Made by a program: the position numbers and the translations under genes. A stretch of 64,000 bases of DNA. Source: Dysidea avara. Taxonomy: Eukaryota > Porifera > Demospongiae > Dictyoceratida > Dysideidae. Under the pieces are notes generated by a model. It worked only from the letters and a program-made list of their open reading frames with translations. It was not told the origin of the DNA and searched no databases. Below are positions 41,808-54,659 of the stretch, piece by piece. The stretch is from the NCBI RefSeq assembly GCF_963678975.1, contig NC_089276.1:18605272-18669271 (forward strand). The letters are read 5' to 3'. The first letter of the stretch is position 1. The number at the start of each line of letters is the position of its first letter.

Positions 41808-44010
41808 AATCAAGACACACGGTAGTGTGTCGTGCGGCCCAAGAAGCCGGCGTGCCACCCATGAGTATATTAACAGGAAGAAAGAAAACGCAATTTTCAC
41901 ACCTATGTAGCTCTGTGATCCCTTATCCGATTGGAACCAAATGTGCTAGAGAGGTGCCGGCCAGCTAGGGGAGTCTACACACCAAATGTGAAGAAAATCG
42001 GTCCAGCCATTTCCGAGATACGAGCGAACAAAATTTCGTTTTAATTTCTTCGTTTTTTTTCTTCTACTTCACTTCGCAGAATCCACCATAAAACACGAAT
42101 GCGTGCTCGGATCGGGCTGAACTTTGGCACACGTAAAGGGCTCATTAAGGCGGATCACCGTACCAACTTTGGTAGGAATCCGATGAACATTCACGGAGTT
42201 ATGACCGATTATTTGCGTAAAATAAGGTCGAAGGTCTGTCACGCCTACAGGGTAAAACCCTTGGAGGAATCAGTTGAAAAGTGATATGTAGATGGAGCAA
42301 CCATCGTAGGAGTGCCTTTTTGTGGCTTGAAAGGAATCGGGATAAAGACCATGGAGATATGACACAAAACCCAACCTGTGTCAAAATTACGCGATCGATT
42401 TTTATGAATAAAAAAACTATTAGTTTTCGTGTCTACCAGGTAAACCGCTTAGACCAACGAGCTGAAAATCAGTATGTAGCTGGAATAATCATCATAGAAA
42501 GTCCTTGCAGTAGTACAGAAGAATCGGATTACAAATCACTGAGTTATGATTCGAAAGGCAACTACGTGCAGCAAATACGAGATCGAGATACTCTAATAGA
42601 ACAGTCACCCTAATAAAGCATTCAGCTGCATTTATAATTTACTCAGTAATCTTACATTGCACGTTATTCTGTAGAAAATTCAGCTACAAACAAGTCACCC
42701 TGTAGTCAGATCGGCTAGAAGAAGGTACCTTATAGAGGGTTCAGCTACAAAGAAGCCATCATGTAGAGAGTTCAGCTCAAATAAATCACCCTGTAGAGAA
42801 TTCAGCTACAAACAAATTACCCTGTAGAGAGATCAGCTAGAAGAAGTTATCTTGTAGAGAGTTCAGCTACAAATAAATCACCCTCTAGAGAGTTCAGCTA
42901 CAAACAAGTCATCCGGTAGAGAGATCAGCTAGAAGGATCACCTTGCAGAGAGGTCAGCTACAAAGAAATCACCATGTAGAGAGAGTTCAGCTGCAAAGAA
43001 ATCACCCTGTAGAAAATTCAGCCACAAACAAATTGCCCTGTAGAAAGATCATTTAGAAGAAGTTACCTTGTAGAGAGTTCAGCTACAAAGAAACCATTCT
43101 GTAAAGAGCTCGGCTGCAAACAAATCACCTGTACAGAATTCAGCTACAAACAAATCACCCTGTAGAGAGATCAGCTATAAGAAGTTACCTTGTAGATCGT
43201 TCAGCTACAAACAAATCACCCTGTAGAGAGATCAGCTAGAAGAAGTCACCTTGTAGAGAGTTCAGCTACAAAGAAACCACCATGTATAGAGTTCAGCTAC
43301 AAAGAAACCATTCTGTAAAGAGCCGGCTCAGCTGCAAACAAATCACCTGTACAGAATTCAGCTACAAACAAATCACCCTGTAGAGAGATCAGCTACAAGA
43401 AGTTACCTTGTAGATTGTTCAGCTACAAACAATTCACCCTATAGAGAGAGCATCTAGAAGAAGTCACCTTGTAGAGTGTTCAGTTACAAAGAAACCACCA
43501 TGGAGATTTCTGTAATCAATATATGTATTATATATATAATTTGTACATTTACTGATAAAATATTTAAAGTACATCTTCTTCATCTTTTCTTCTTCCTGTG
43601 ATAAAGAAAAAGAAGATAGGTTATAAAGTCTCAAAGCCGGCCATAGTTGGGGTATACAAATACAAAAAGAAATGAAATCTATTCCAAAACAGACAAGCTG
43701 TAAAAAAAAGTGTGCGGCCCTTAAAAAGGCTAAGGTGAAAAAAGATGTGAAATCCAAGGTGGCGGCCAAGAAATGGCTGTGATGGTAGGTTAATGGTAAA
43801 AATTTTAATAACGCAATTCAGGTGAATTTTGTGCCAAGACAAAGCGGCACCAAATTCACCTGAATTTTCGTTATTAAAATTTTTACCATTAACCTACCAT
43901 CACAGCCATTTCTTGGCCGCCACCTTGGATTTCACATCTTTTTTCACATTAGCCTTTTTAAGGGCCGCACACTTTTTTTACAGCTTGTCTGATTTGGATT
44001 AGATAATATT
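41808..44010 (-). mobile_element. Foldback-plus-minisatellite element, copy B (opposite to copy A)
   Basis: Same parts as copy A in reverse order: terminal stem-loop GACACACGGTAGTGTGTC near 41815-41832, a region of about 800 bp with an internal repeating design, a minisatellite of about 29 units (TTCAGCTACAAACAAATCAC type, 42650-43500), the spacer, then the foldback arms (43683-43998). The array is nearly twice as long as in copy A. Shared words include GTGCGGCCCT, AAATCCAAGGTGGCGGCCAA and TGGTAGGTTAATGGTAAAA. Its open frames are not kept between copies. Confidence 0.78.
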
Positions 44011-44189
44011 TATCCACCACGAAAACAGCCAATTCATTGAAAAACTATATTATTGGGGCGAGCCCCACACTAGGGAGTCAGCGGTGTAATGGACACGTTT
44101 ACTATAAATTACGATATAAAGCGGATACCTTACCCGTGCTTCCAGACCATTCTCCTTATACGGTGTGCGTAGTCCATACAAGTGCGTGT

Positions 44190-46230
44190 AATCGTCCATT
44201 CCACGGGGTAGGTAAAAACAGTTGACCCGGGACCAGGGGTAGCGATTCCGGAATTCCATAAATTTTGCATAAAATTTTCTCCGTGAATCTTCCATTGGAG
44301 AGTTGGCACAATCAATTCGCTGCCGTACGAGTGATTGATCAAACAATTGGATCATTTCTAGGGTTTCTGGGGCAAGGAATATGATGGTGCAGTTATTTTT
44401 CTGCTACAAATATGTTTGTGTGTAGTTTTATGCCAATTATAAGATTATTTTGCAATATAGCCACCACAATGTAATGTTCTCTTTGCAAGAAACGACCTAG
44501 CACATGTTAGTTACACCAAGGTGAGCATTTTTGTACATGTAGTTTTCAATATTACTATGCTAAAAGTTAGCAAATTTGCACCACAAATAGCTCATCTCTT
44601 TGATGCACCATTTTGGTAGCTGTCAAGGATCTGTGCGTTAAGAGAAAAAATAACCATATAAGCAGCTATAAATCAACAATACAACTCCTTGCTTTACATG
44701 CACATTGTATTTTTGAGTGGAGGTGACTGGAACAGAGTGGTTGCACTTCACCATGTGTATGCTGCTTTGCCTTCCGCAAGATCCTAAATGCATGCAACTA
44801 TTTAGTGGCTTTCTATGGAGGTGACCTTTATTCAGAGGGTCTTACAAGTAAGGTTACACTGTGGTCCATGTATTAAGGTATTGATAACAGAAAACAGAAG
44901 TTCAAAATGTTATTGCAAAGCTCAGTTATAAGCATTCATTCAATTGTGCCATTATCGGGACTATTTTCAATGGAAAGATATGGAGAAAATTTTGCCTATT
45001 TTCCAGGACAAAATTGCTTATAACTCCACCATCCTATGACGAATTTTTAAAAACTAAGTATTTATGAGATCCTTAGGGAGTACTGCACAAGGCTATCCTA
45101 AATAAAAACTATTTCCATTAATTTTAAAATTCTCCTGGAATCGCTACCAGGGGACCCACAGAAATCCAACTCTTCTTGGGACTTTTTACACTTTACAGTA
45201 TTCTATACTTGTACTAGGTACCTCTGCAAGCAGTCTTGCATGGCCAATCCACTTTTACCCTCCTCGCGGCGTCTCGCACGATGTTTACACATTAGGCCAC
45301 TCCAAATAAATTCTCTGTTTCCCGTCCTGGACTCAAGCATATTTGCATGCGGGCGGGTGGTCCATTTCCATTATTCATTATAAGATTAGCAGCTTTTGAA
45401 GCCATTATTTACCTGGCACAGCCATAAAAAGCTGCATAAAAGCATGATTAAGCTTATTCCTTCCATTTAAGTAGCAAAAATAGTACAAACATGAAGTTTG
45501 TGCCGACTTGATAGCACTGCTGACACGTGAGCAGACATGGTTTCAAGTGAGCCTGTCAGTATGCAACAATAACCGGAAAATAATGGAAGAATACGGAATA
45601 ATGGAATATTTAGAGCTGATAGTAACCAGATGCGGGCGGTGGACGGGAAACAGAGAATTTATTTGGAGTGGCCTTATATATAAGCACCTCTGAAAAAGTG
45701 TCTGAAGCTGACTGCATTGATTACAGGTCACTCGCTATTTTTCCAGAGTAGCTATTTGTTTGCACAATGTTTACTTTAGTAGCTAGGTGACATAGCTAAT
45801 AGACTAGCATGCTCATTGTGCACCAGGCGAACAATTACCAGCTAAGTCAAGCTGAGCAAGTTCCAGTAGCTCTTCATACGTCATGATGCATTTGCACAAT
45901 GTTCCTAAACTACTCTAGTAGCTAGGCGGCATAATAGACTAGTATGCTTACTGTGCAGCAGGCAGTGGCCTATAATGCACTCAGCTTCAGTCACTTTTTC
46001 AGAGGCGCTTATAATTTCTAATTGGTGTAAACATCGTGTGAGACGCCGCGAGGGGAGAAAAAGTGGATTGGCCATGCAAGACTACTTGCAAAGGTACCTA
46101 TAGTACAAGTATAGAATACTGTGAGGTGTATAAAATTCCAAGCAGAGTTGGATTTCCGCGGGTCCCCGGGTCCCTGGTCCCCGAGTCCCTGGTCCCCGGG
46201 TCCACTGTTTTTACCTACCCCATTCCACGG
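44190..46230. mobile_element. Nested inverted-repeat cluster
   Basis: At least two inverted pairs. AGGGGTAGCGATTCC (about 44235) opposes GGAATCGCTACCAGGGG (about 45138). GGCCAATCCACTTTTACCCT (about 45243) opposes AAAAAGTGGATTGGCCATGC (about 46058). A third pair links CCATTCCACGGGGTAGGTAA (44198) with TTACCTACCCCATTCCACGG (about 46211). A complete MITE (45295-45673) sits inside. Boundaries of the outer element are approximate. Confidence 0.65.
45295..45673. mobile_element. PIF/Harbinger-like MITE with TTA target duplication
   Basis: Perfect terminal inverted repeats of over 30 bp (GGCCACTCCAAATAAATTCT at the left, its complement at the right). TTA borders both sides (45292-45294 and 45674-45676), the duplication used by PIF/Harbinger elements. 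The 379-bp interior has no transposase. Confidence 0.85.
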
Positions 46231-46595
46231 AGGATTTACCGCGTAGATTACTGCTTAGCCATATTTGGTATGAAGATAAATATGCTATACAAAATTCTAA
46301 CTAGCTTAACTACCATGCAAACTAAGTACTGTAACTACAAAACTAGCTATGTGTAATGGTTCATTTCACGGAGGAGTTAACAGCGTAGATTACTGCTTAG
46401 CCATATTTGGTATGTGTAATTGTTCATTTAACGGAGGAGTTAACGGCGTAGATTACTGCTTAGCCATATTTGGTATGTGTAATGGTTCATTTCACGGAAG
46501 TTAACGGCGTAGACTACTGCTTAGCCATATTTGGTATTTGTAATGGTTCATATTACGAGAGTTATCGGTGTAGATTACTGTTAAGCCATGTGAGT
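46205..46595 (+). repeat. 63-bp tandem repeat, about five units
   Basis: Units share TTCATTTCACGGAGGAGTTA and GCGTAGATTACTGCTTAGCC, then CATATTTGGTAT. Period is about 63 bp, with units starting near 46345, 46408 and 46471, a diverged one after 46535, and a partial one at 46215. Confidence 0.85.
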
Positions 46596-46599
46596 GATG

Positions 46600-48150
46600 T
46601 CTGGCCACGTGTGACTATTGAATGGATACGGAGGAACGTCTTAGATGTAGGAGGGAGCAGTACAGGCTCAGAAGGGATGCAGAAACTCCTGAAGAGACAG
46701 AAAGGAGAAGGCATAGAAACCGTGAATAGCTATATGCGGTGTCGTAGAACTACAATGACTTGAAAAGAAGTGGTTAAAGTAGCAGATCAAAGACTTGACC
46801 TTATCAACACCTATCATACCATCAATAAAAGCTTTACAGATGTGTACATAGTGATTTTGCACAGGCTATATTGATTCTTAGACAGTCTCCTCCATAATGT
46901 TTCAGTAGTTTTCACTGCCATCAATACTTCAAAATATACACTCAGGCTCGCCCCACAATGCTGTTAGCATTTGTCTAGTAATCTTGCATTAGTTCTGCAG
47001 TGTATGTCATGACTTTGTTGATCCACACATAACAGGCTCTATTCTTTACATAACTACTGAATTCTTCATGATTCTTTCATAATATTTGTGATAAAAGTTC
47101 ACCACCTCAGTTTTGAATATCCTATAGTGTTCTTTTTCTAAATTTATAGTTAGTTTTGCATATATATAGTTTCATCAAGTGGTGTGCTTGTGAAATATCT
47201 GATGTGGTAAAATATTTGCTGAAATTCACCACAAGCAGGAAGTAGTTCACTGTATGTCTTTTTGCATATGCTGAATAGACAATAGACTTTAACTTTTTTT
47301 TCATTTTAGCTGTTGATAATATTCCACTAAATAGGTTGTTTTTATTAAAATGTGGTAATAACAGTTTAATGAGTTTTTACAAAAAGTTGTTTAAAGCCAT
47401 GCAGCTATAGTTTAAAAGTGCATATTATAAATTGTATTCTGAATTGTGCTCTGTGAAGATTTCTTCAAGACTAGCTTTGTCCCAGCACTCATTCTCATAC
47501 ATATAACTATGCACACAGGTGAATCACACCACACTTCTGAAAACAACTAACTAGCATTTTGGCCTATCCAGTATATGAGAAACTTCATACTGTATTCATA
47601 ATTGCTATTATTTGTATGTTAGTGACTCGGGGGGGTTTCATCTATTTCATGCACCGATAATTGGTTCAATAAGCAACCATCATCACCGATATTGGCTACT
47701 ATCCAACACAGGCGGCGGAAGGGGGCTTAGCCCCCTCAGAATGATATTACAGCGAAATTATCCTTCTTGGAGTGGGGCTGAAAACCGTGATAAAGTAAAG
47801 ATCGAGATACTCTAATAGAGCAGTCACTCTAATAAAGGAGTCACAGTATTAGATCTAGAATTATGTAAAGATTTTTATATAGTTTATCAGCTATAAATGC
47901 GTAGCTGGTGAGGTGGGCAGCTATTGTCACTTAGCTGTGACCTTTTTTTTTGGGGGGGGGGGTCTCACCTTACCAAACCAGAGACAATGTAGTGCCTTAG
48001 TTCATTTCCGCCCCTGGTCAGCCCCCCCCCAACCCCCCTCATATCAAGTAATTCCTTCACCACTGCTATCCAATACTAGCTGATTAATCGATTTAAGTTG
48101 ATTAACTGAAAACCGATGTTAATCTCTACTACGCTACATGTGTAGTATAA
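46600..48150. other. Intergenic sequence
   Basis: No supported gene. One copy of the GAGATACTCTAATAGAGCAG motif at 47805, G-rich and C-rich runs near 47950 and 48020. Otherwise AT-rich filler. Confidence 0.45.
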
Positions 48151-48151
48151 T

Positions 48152-48182
48152 GATAGGGGGGGGGGGGGGGGGGGGGGGGGGG
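48152..48182. repeat. Poly-G run of about 30
   Basis: An unbroken G homopolymer between GATA and CATAGAC. Four or more G-triplets make it G-quadruplex capable. Exact length is unreliable in most sequencing. Confidence 0.9.
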
Positions 48183-48360
48183 CATAGACATAATAAAATT
48201 CAACAATGGACAATTTTAGAATAAAACAAAGCTTTGTTAACATTTATGTCGGGTCATAACTCAGCTTTAATTTATTTAACAGAAGGCTCACATTTTGCTT
48301 ACTAAAGCACAAATAATATAGTGTTATAGCTAGAGGTCTCACTTTTGGCATTAGTTTTAG

Positions 48361-48414
48361 CAAGAGTACATAATAATAGAAGAGGGCTCCCTCTTCTATT
48401 ATTATGTACTCTTG
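48361..48414. repeat. Perfect 26-bp stem hairpin with 2-nt loop
   Basis: CAAGAGTACATAATAATAGA and the next six bases are exactly complementary to 48389-48414, with loop CT. Flanking TTTAG and GTTTTAG words are direct, not inverted. Too regular to be old. Confidence 0.92.
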
Positions 48415-49428
48415 GTTTTAGTAAGACTTTAAGTTATGAGTATATAGATTGAAAGGCCTTGACAATCTTTTATTTTGGTTTTGCAGTACATTTATAATTA
48501 GGTCTCAAGAAATAATTAGTTTTTGGTTGTAGTAGAGGCCCTGAGAAAAATTTTAGTTACAGTTTTAGGTAAGGCCTTAGCTTATAGTTTTAGTATTAGT
48601 TATAGTGAGATCCTCAATTTAAATAAAATGGCTTACTAAATATATATCTATGAAATACATGCAGCTGAGCATGTATCCATGCATAGTGGAATAAAAATTG
48701 TAGTTCCAATGGCAAGCCTATGTGCAAACCATAACCACAAGTACATACATTGAGTGCTACAAGCAGTATATAGACACCTTATATTTACCAGAAAAGCTTG
48801 AACATTCACAACTATAATGAACTTCTTTTAAAAACTTGAGCATAAGGCCACATAAACTTAATCCCCGCCTGCATGGCAGTTTTCCTTACCTAGGCCTGAT
48901 CAAGGATTTTTACACCACTGGTGGCTGAGTGCAGCTAATCCAGCACCTTCTATTGCTAGACCAGTCTAAGAAACTGCATTCTGAGCCATTCTAGCTAGCT
49001 AATTCAGCTATCTAGTCTATAAAATAAAAATCCACTCTCCCGCTCTGCTATTTTGAGTACAGGAGGATGAGAAACTAATAATTAAGTTTATGTGGCCTAA
49101 AATCTGTGGCATGCACCCTCATTAAAATCATTACTTATCAATTCTTCATAATTACTATAACGGACCACAGCAAAGGCTTTGCACATGTCTAGCTAGTTTT
49201 GCTTTATTTTGTGATTACTGAATGCAATATAGAACTATTTTCATTATTTCTAGTTGTGCAGTGTGCACAAAAATAGCTAAATACTGTAGTAATATATACT
49301 GTACGTAGATTCATTATAATCAAATGTTTATGCATTCTTAGCTTATAGCTTCTTGTTAGGTCACATGAAGCTGAAATTTTACCATGGAATCCTATATGTC
49401 ATTTAGTAACCAAAAATGAGACCAATGC

Positions 49429-49827
49429 AGGGAGCTGGCAAGTGGAGGGGCACAAACAGAATGATTGGAGAGAGCAGATTCTCTTGCTAGTTGCTGTGAT
49501 CATTCCTTAGTGGGTTGATTTTTGTCGCTATACATGGCTTGCCCTTTGCAGATGGTTGTCAAGTCTTAAAAGCTGGCTATGAAAGTCAACACCAGCAACA
49601 TGACAATTATTCTAGAGGCGCTTGTATCGTATGTATGAAAGTGCTGGGTGAGTTTGACATCTATATATTAATTTTTAACTTTGGTTTCAGGTGATAATAT
49701 GCAGTTTTAATGAGTTATATATAAATTGATTTTGGTCTGACAAGGTGTACAGTATTTCTATCAAAAGAAGTATGGCTTTTCTGGGGAGGAGGGGGGTGAC
49801 CAAAATTCCCCATCCTGGATCCGCCAT
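49429..49827. mobile_element. GGATCCAGG-end MITE, copy 2, left end missing
   Basis: Matches 34993-35407 (GGGAGCTGGCAAGTGGAGGG, CACCAGCAACATGACAATTA, AGAGGCGCTT) and keeps the right end CCTGGATCCGCCAT. The left terminal repeat is absent. Confidence 0.75.
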
Positions 49828-50353
49828 TTACAGTGAACAACATAATAACTTAATGAAAATTCTAATGTTTAAAGAACATCAATTGTGAGGGACTGACAAG
49901 AAAATTGTTAATAAGTTGTCTAATATAATTGCTAAAATACAACTGCAATATAACATAATTAACCTAAAACAATTTTATGGTCACACCATTATATTTAATT
50001 CATACATATATGTGTTATTTCATACATATAATATGTATATGCATTTTAACATAATAATATGAGTGCATGATTTTTATGATATTTCATGACTTTAACAGCA
50101 AATGTATTTGTAATTGTTACATTTACAATCATGTGTACTTCAAGCTCCATGGCAAAAGATGTATAGCTAGTTATGCAATTTTACTTGTTTTAATGCACAG
50201 ATACCACATCATAACAGGTATTTGTGCATTTTTTAAAATGCATGAACTAGGGTGTTACTGGCTTTTCTAGTATACCAGTGAAAGATCCAGCAATTAAATT
50301 CACTATCAAAGATGCAAATTCCTTACTACTGTCATAAGGGGGTAGCTAATGGT

Positions 50354-50401
50354 ACCTACAGTCACCTAGTATGATGTACATCATACTAAGTGACCGCAGG
50401 T
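50354..50401. repeat. 48-bp near-perfect hairpin
   Basis: ACCTACAGTCACCTAGTATG pairs with CATACTAAGTGACCGCAGGT across the GATGTACATCAT-type centre. Solitary in the window. Confidence 0.85.
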
Positions 50402-51795
50402 AGCACACTATTAAAGTAAGTTAAATAATGATGAGAATGAGTGCTAATTAGTGCTATTGTATACCAGATCAGTTATCAGTATTGGCTAATTATGTTGCAT
50501 AATATTGGTTATCAGAATAATCGGCTAATTTGGTTATCGGTGCACCACTATTATTTATGGTCAGTAACACCAGAGCTCACTCATTATACACATGCAGTTA
50601 GTCTTGACAGTACTTCTTCACCAGTGTTGACATTGCTAATCTGGAACATTGCCTTCAATCATGGTGATGATTGCCATCATGTACCATGCTGCTAAATCGG
50701 ATAGCAGGGCTTTGATTCCAACTTAGCAATAGACCGACTCTAGGAAACCGGTGACAGCAGATTTGATTATTCCTCATGAATGAAAAGCTACATGAAACTA
50801 TTAATTTTCATAATCAAAATCAGGTAGAGTTGAGTGATCTACTTTTGCTGGCTGTTTTTTCCAAAGTACAATGGCAATTCATATGAGCAGTGTAGGGCCC
50901 TAATGGAGCTCTGTGGGCCAGCCTGGGGGTGGCTGTATCTGGCTGTACCACTCTGGTGGCGTTGAATATGATGTAATGTCTTTTCATATTAGCTATAGTT
51001 TTGAGACCTGAATGACCCATAATTTGACCTAATCATCCCTACGCCTTCCTCTTAAATTTTTTAAACAGTTCTCCTGCAGGTGATACTGTCAATCTTGGTT
51101 TAAAATTAAGCTATCTAAAATGGTGGGGAAAACTTACAGCCATTGGCTACTTGTACAGTGGATGCTCTGGGAGATAAGGAATTGGTGTGAATGTGTAGCT
51201 TCAGCCATTGGTGAGCTACAACACACTGAATACTAAAACCAGCATTAATACTTTCAATAGGCGATAAGACCGGTTTTGCCAGACTGGACCACATATAAGA
51301 TTCAGTTAATGTGAAATTCTAAGACTCCAGTGTATATATTAAATATACGTAGTAATTAGGTGCTCTCAATCATTATTTTCTAGCATGACTGAACAACTAG
51401 ACAACCAACCTTAACAAGCTCTCTAAATTAAAGGCAGCAACAGAAAAAAAAGCTCCATAATAAGGGCAAAGAAAGAGTACTACATAATAAGAATAGGTCA
51501 CAATTTCCTGCCCACTGCAGTGTTCCACTGTATGTACATACACCTATAGATACCTGGAGTGTATCTGCCATTTTCATATTGCTTCTGCTTTGAGGAGTTT
51601 GCAGCAAATGCACATAGCTACTTATCATAATAACAAAATGAATGGTTTATGATTTCAACAAGCAATGTGTCAAAATAACAAAAACATACAAAAAAGAGGC
51701 CTGAGCTATACAACTAAAATCTAAAAGTCTGTAACTAGTTGTGCCAGTTAACAATCTAATCAACTATTATAGTCACATTGCTTTTCTGTATGAAA
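50402..51795. other. Intergenic, 3' flank of the secreted-protein gene
   Basis: No supported gene or element. Open frames are short and lack splice or composition support. Confidence 0.4.
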
Positions 51796-53037
51796 TTATT
51801 GGATGTAGAGAGACATTTGGGAAACAATAGTTCCTTCATTGGACCAAGACTGATCACCACAAATCCTCACTTCAATATCATCCCTAATGGTATATCCTGG
51901 TATAAACTTGTAAAACCATGGAGACTCTACTTGTGCACAGCAGTTGTTACCATATCTACATTGCATATTCTTAAATACAGGATACTTGTAATAGTATGTT
52001 GAAGCAGATGGGCAACCACTAGTTCCTGCATCACAGTAGTAATCATTTCTCACAAAGCTAGGAGGAGCTGGTCCAGGATATTGAGCACACGGACAGTTAT
52101 ATTTGGGACTGTTATAATTATCGCTAAACCCAACAGCATAAGAAAACAGATGCTTACGTTCTTGTCCCTTGGAAGGGTTACCGTGTGTTATAGAAACTCC
52201 ATCAAGATAAGGGCCATCTATCCATCTGTCACCATATTTCCTCTTAGCTGCAATGTTAGCAAAAGCATTTGTGGTTCCCTTCTGATATGCAACTACAGAA
52301 CCAGTTACATGACCATATCCACTGCTGCATGCATTAGTTGAGTAGAAAACTGAGCAGCAGCCACCATAAGATGAAGGAGGTCTACACCCAGGTATTGAAG
52401 TGCCAGGAATTTTGATAGAGGTCCATCCTTTTGGGCATACACCATTGTAGACATAAGCAATCCGAACCCATCCACCTTTCAAACCACCAGCAGACAGCAG
52501 CATTTCGCAGTATACCTGTAATTATACATGTAAGATTATACCATACTGTATAATTGATAGCAAACATTTCTAATCCATACAGTACAATCAGAAGCTACCA
52601 AATTCAAGCACATCCCATTACCATGCAGGTTAGCATTATTAATAAATGACATGTAACACATCCAAAATATACCTAGCTAGTGTACAATTTGAAATGTTAT
52701 ATATGTGTACCTTAATATTCCCTTCTGCTGATTTAATCCAGTAATAACCTGAGCGGTTCCTGCTGTCAAAATTCTTGTCGTATATTTCCCTACAGGATTC
52801 TGCAGCAAAGTCTTCATCCATTCCTAGCCTATTTTCTGTCTTTTTATGTTCTGAGAGAGTGGATTCTTCCTCTACCTCCAAGTAATCCTCTTCTATCTGC
52901 ATGGTGTCTCCTTCTTCCTCCAGTTTGGTATAGTCAGTCCCCACATCTAGAACATTCTCCAATCCTTCTTTCTGCAACACTGCTGCATTAGTAGCTGCCA
53001 CCAGAAATGCAAGAGTGAGATAGTAGGCAAAAAACAT
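51796..53037 (-). CDS. Secreted cysteine-rich protein, fibrinogen-C-like family of sponges/cnidarians
   Basis: Two exons, 52711-53037 and 51796-52515, phase 0, 348 residues. The start at 53037 gives a signal peptide (MFFAYYLTLAFLVAATNAAV). An acidic stretch follows (KLEEEGDTMQIEEDYLEVEE), then SCREIYDKNF...SGYYWIKS and VYCEM, the opening of fibrinogen-C-like modules. The remainder (WVRIAYV, CPKGWTSI, GCCSVFYST, YGHVTGSVVAYQ, DGPYLDGVSITHG, PSFVRNDYYCDAG, PWFYKFIPGYTIRDDIEVRICGDQ, MSLYIQ) matches an uncharacterised extracellular family abundant in sponges and cnidarians. The family call is from memory of conserved words. Function is unknown; adhesion or recognition is a guess. An upstream ATG at 53118 lies before the TATA box and is unlikely to be used. 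Confidence 0.85.
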
Positions 53038-53083
53038 TGTTGCACAGTATGAGTGAACAACTGCATGCATGTGTACATACCTT

Positions 53084-53091
53084 CTTTTATA
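53084..53091 (-). promoter_or_regulatory. TATA box of the secreted-protein gene
   Basis: TATAAAAG on the minus strand, 47-54 nt upstream of the ATG at 53037. That spacing leaves a 5' UTR of about 20 nt and supports the chosen start. It is the only clear TATA box at a gene start in this window. Confidence 0.7.
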
Positions 53092-54659
53092 CTTTACTTC
53101 CCTCCCCTCACTCCTCAAAAACCATACACAATACTTTTGTGAATAATATAAATGAATTCTTGGTTAATGATCTGACAATTATGGGGGAGAGTAATTTATC
53201 GGACAGTTAATTTGTTCATGAGCTAATTTTCCGGGTAAACTGTGACACATTCTCCTCTGCTGATAGGTTCAATAAGGTAACAAGCACGTCAACTCATAAA
53301 TTAATGATTATAATTTTTAAAAACAACATTTCTATATAGTAGAGTGGCTAAGTGAAAAAATCATTCGCTTTTTGATAAAAGCACCAAACTTGGTACAACT
53401 TCATATTATTTCATATTAGATATGGTGCCATTAAAATTACCAATCATATTATGCTCAAAGTACCTGACAAGTAAAATAAAAGATGTGTGTATTGTGGAAG
53501 CCATAAAAGTATCATATAGGAAATATACTGAAACACTATGCATCTGCATAGACGAGCAAGGGATGGTTATATCCAAAAGCTGATGAAGGGAGGTGTCCAT
53601 CCAGGTAATTAGCTTGCCATGTTAAAAAGCATGGAGGGTCATGGTATATGAAGCCATAGATGTGCAATGTATTATTTCTGTGCCCGTACTTTTGTTACTA
53701 AAATATAGGTTCCATTAGAAATGTTCAAAAAGCTGCTGCATTTTAAAGATTTTTTGATTGCATCTGTAAATTTGAAATACTTCCATGTGATTTAAGCAAA
53801 AATGAAGATTCTGAATGCACTTGTATGGTTTCCTGGCCAGCTAGAAATAAGCTTATAACTCGGCGTTAAAGTTACAAAACATGCCCTAAGACAATGAGTT
53901 TGATGTGGCACCGTATCTCAAATGATTTAGTATACCTTACTCAGCTTCCACAGAAAATTTGGTGCTTTTAATTATCACAAAGTGAACGATTTCATCAAAA
54001 TTTGTTGCTTAGCCGCTCTACTAATACCTATGGACTCTGCATGCTGTTCATTTATATAACACTTTAGCATGGGCATTCAAAGGTGCCGCTTGGACTTTAT
54101 TTTGCATATTGAATATCATGAGAACGCGGTTTGCTCGTAGCTTTGATGCCCAACCAGTTCAAAGATATGATATGTTTTGACTCGTTACACACAGAATTGA
54201 TTCAGTATTAGTTTCTTAGCTTTTGCTGTGCATGTGTTAATAAATTTTAATATACTATTACAAGCAAACAAACTATAAATGTCCAAACTAAGGATGGAGA
54301 TACTCCTCATGCATAGTCAGGCCAATCATCAAGGGATCAGGCAGGTGTCCAGGGGAGGAGCGGCAACCAAGCAAATACAAGCGTATTAAGGAAAGTCCTA
54401 TATGGCATCAAAGCCAGTAAAGCTGTGACTAGGTTTCTGAGTGTACAGTCGCAAAATTACGTCAAGATGAATGTTAACAAACTATTTTCTATGATGAAGG
54501 ATCACTAAACGATCAATTGGGCAATGCAAGAATACATACTTATATGCATCACGTATTAGCCATAGAGTAGACCATGGAGCAAGATACTATATTGAAAATA
54601 TAGGTCAGTAACTTATGGTCCTAAACACCTTACTTAATATATGTGCATTTCATTGCTAA

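Noticed and set aside
46340-46590. Coding interpretation of the 63-bp repeat (63 = 3 x 21)
   Set aside because: Frame is interrupted in several units, and unit length drifts when indels occur.
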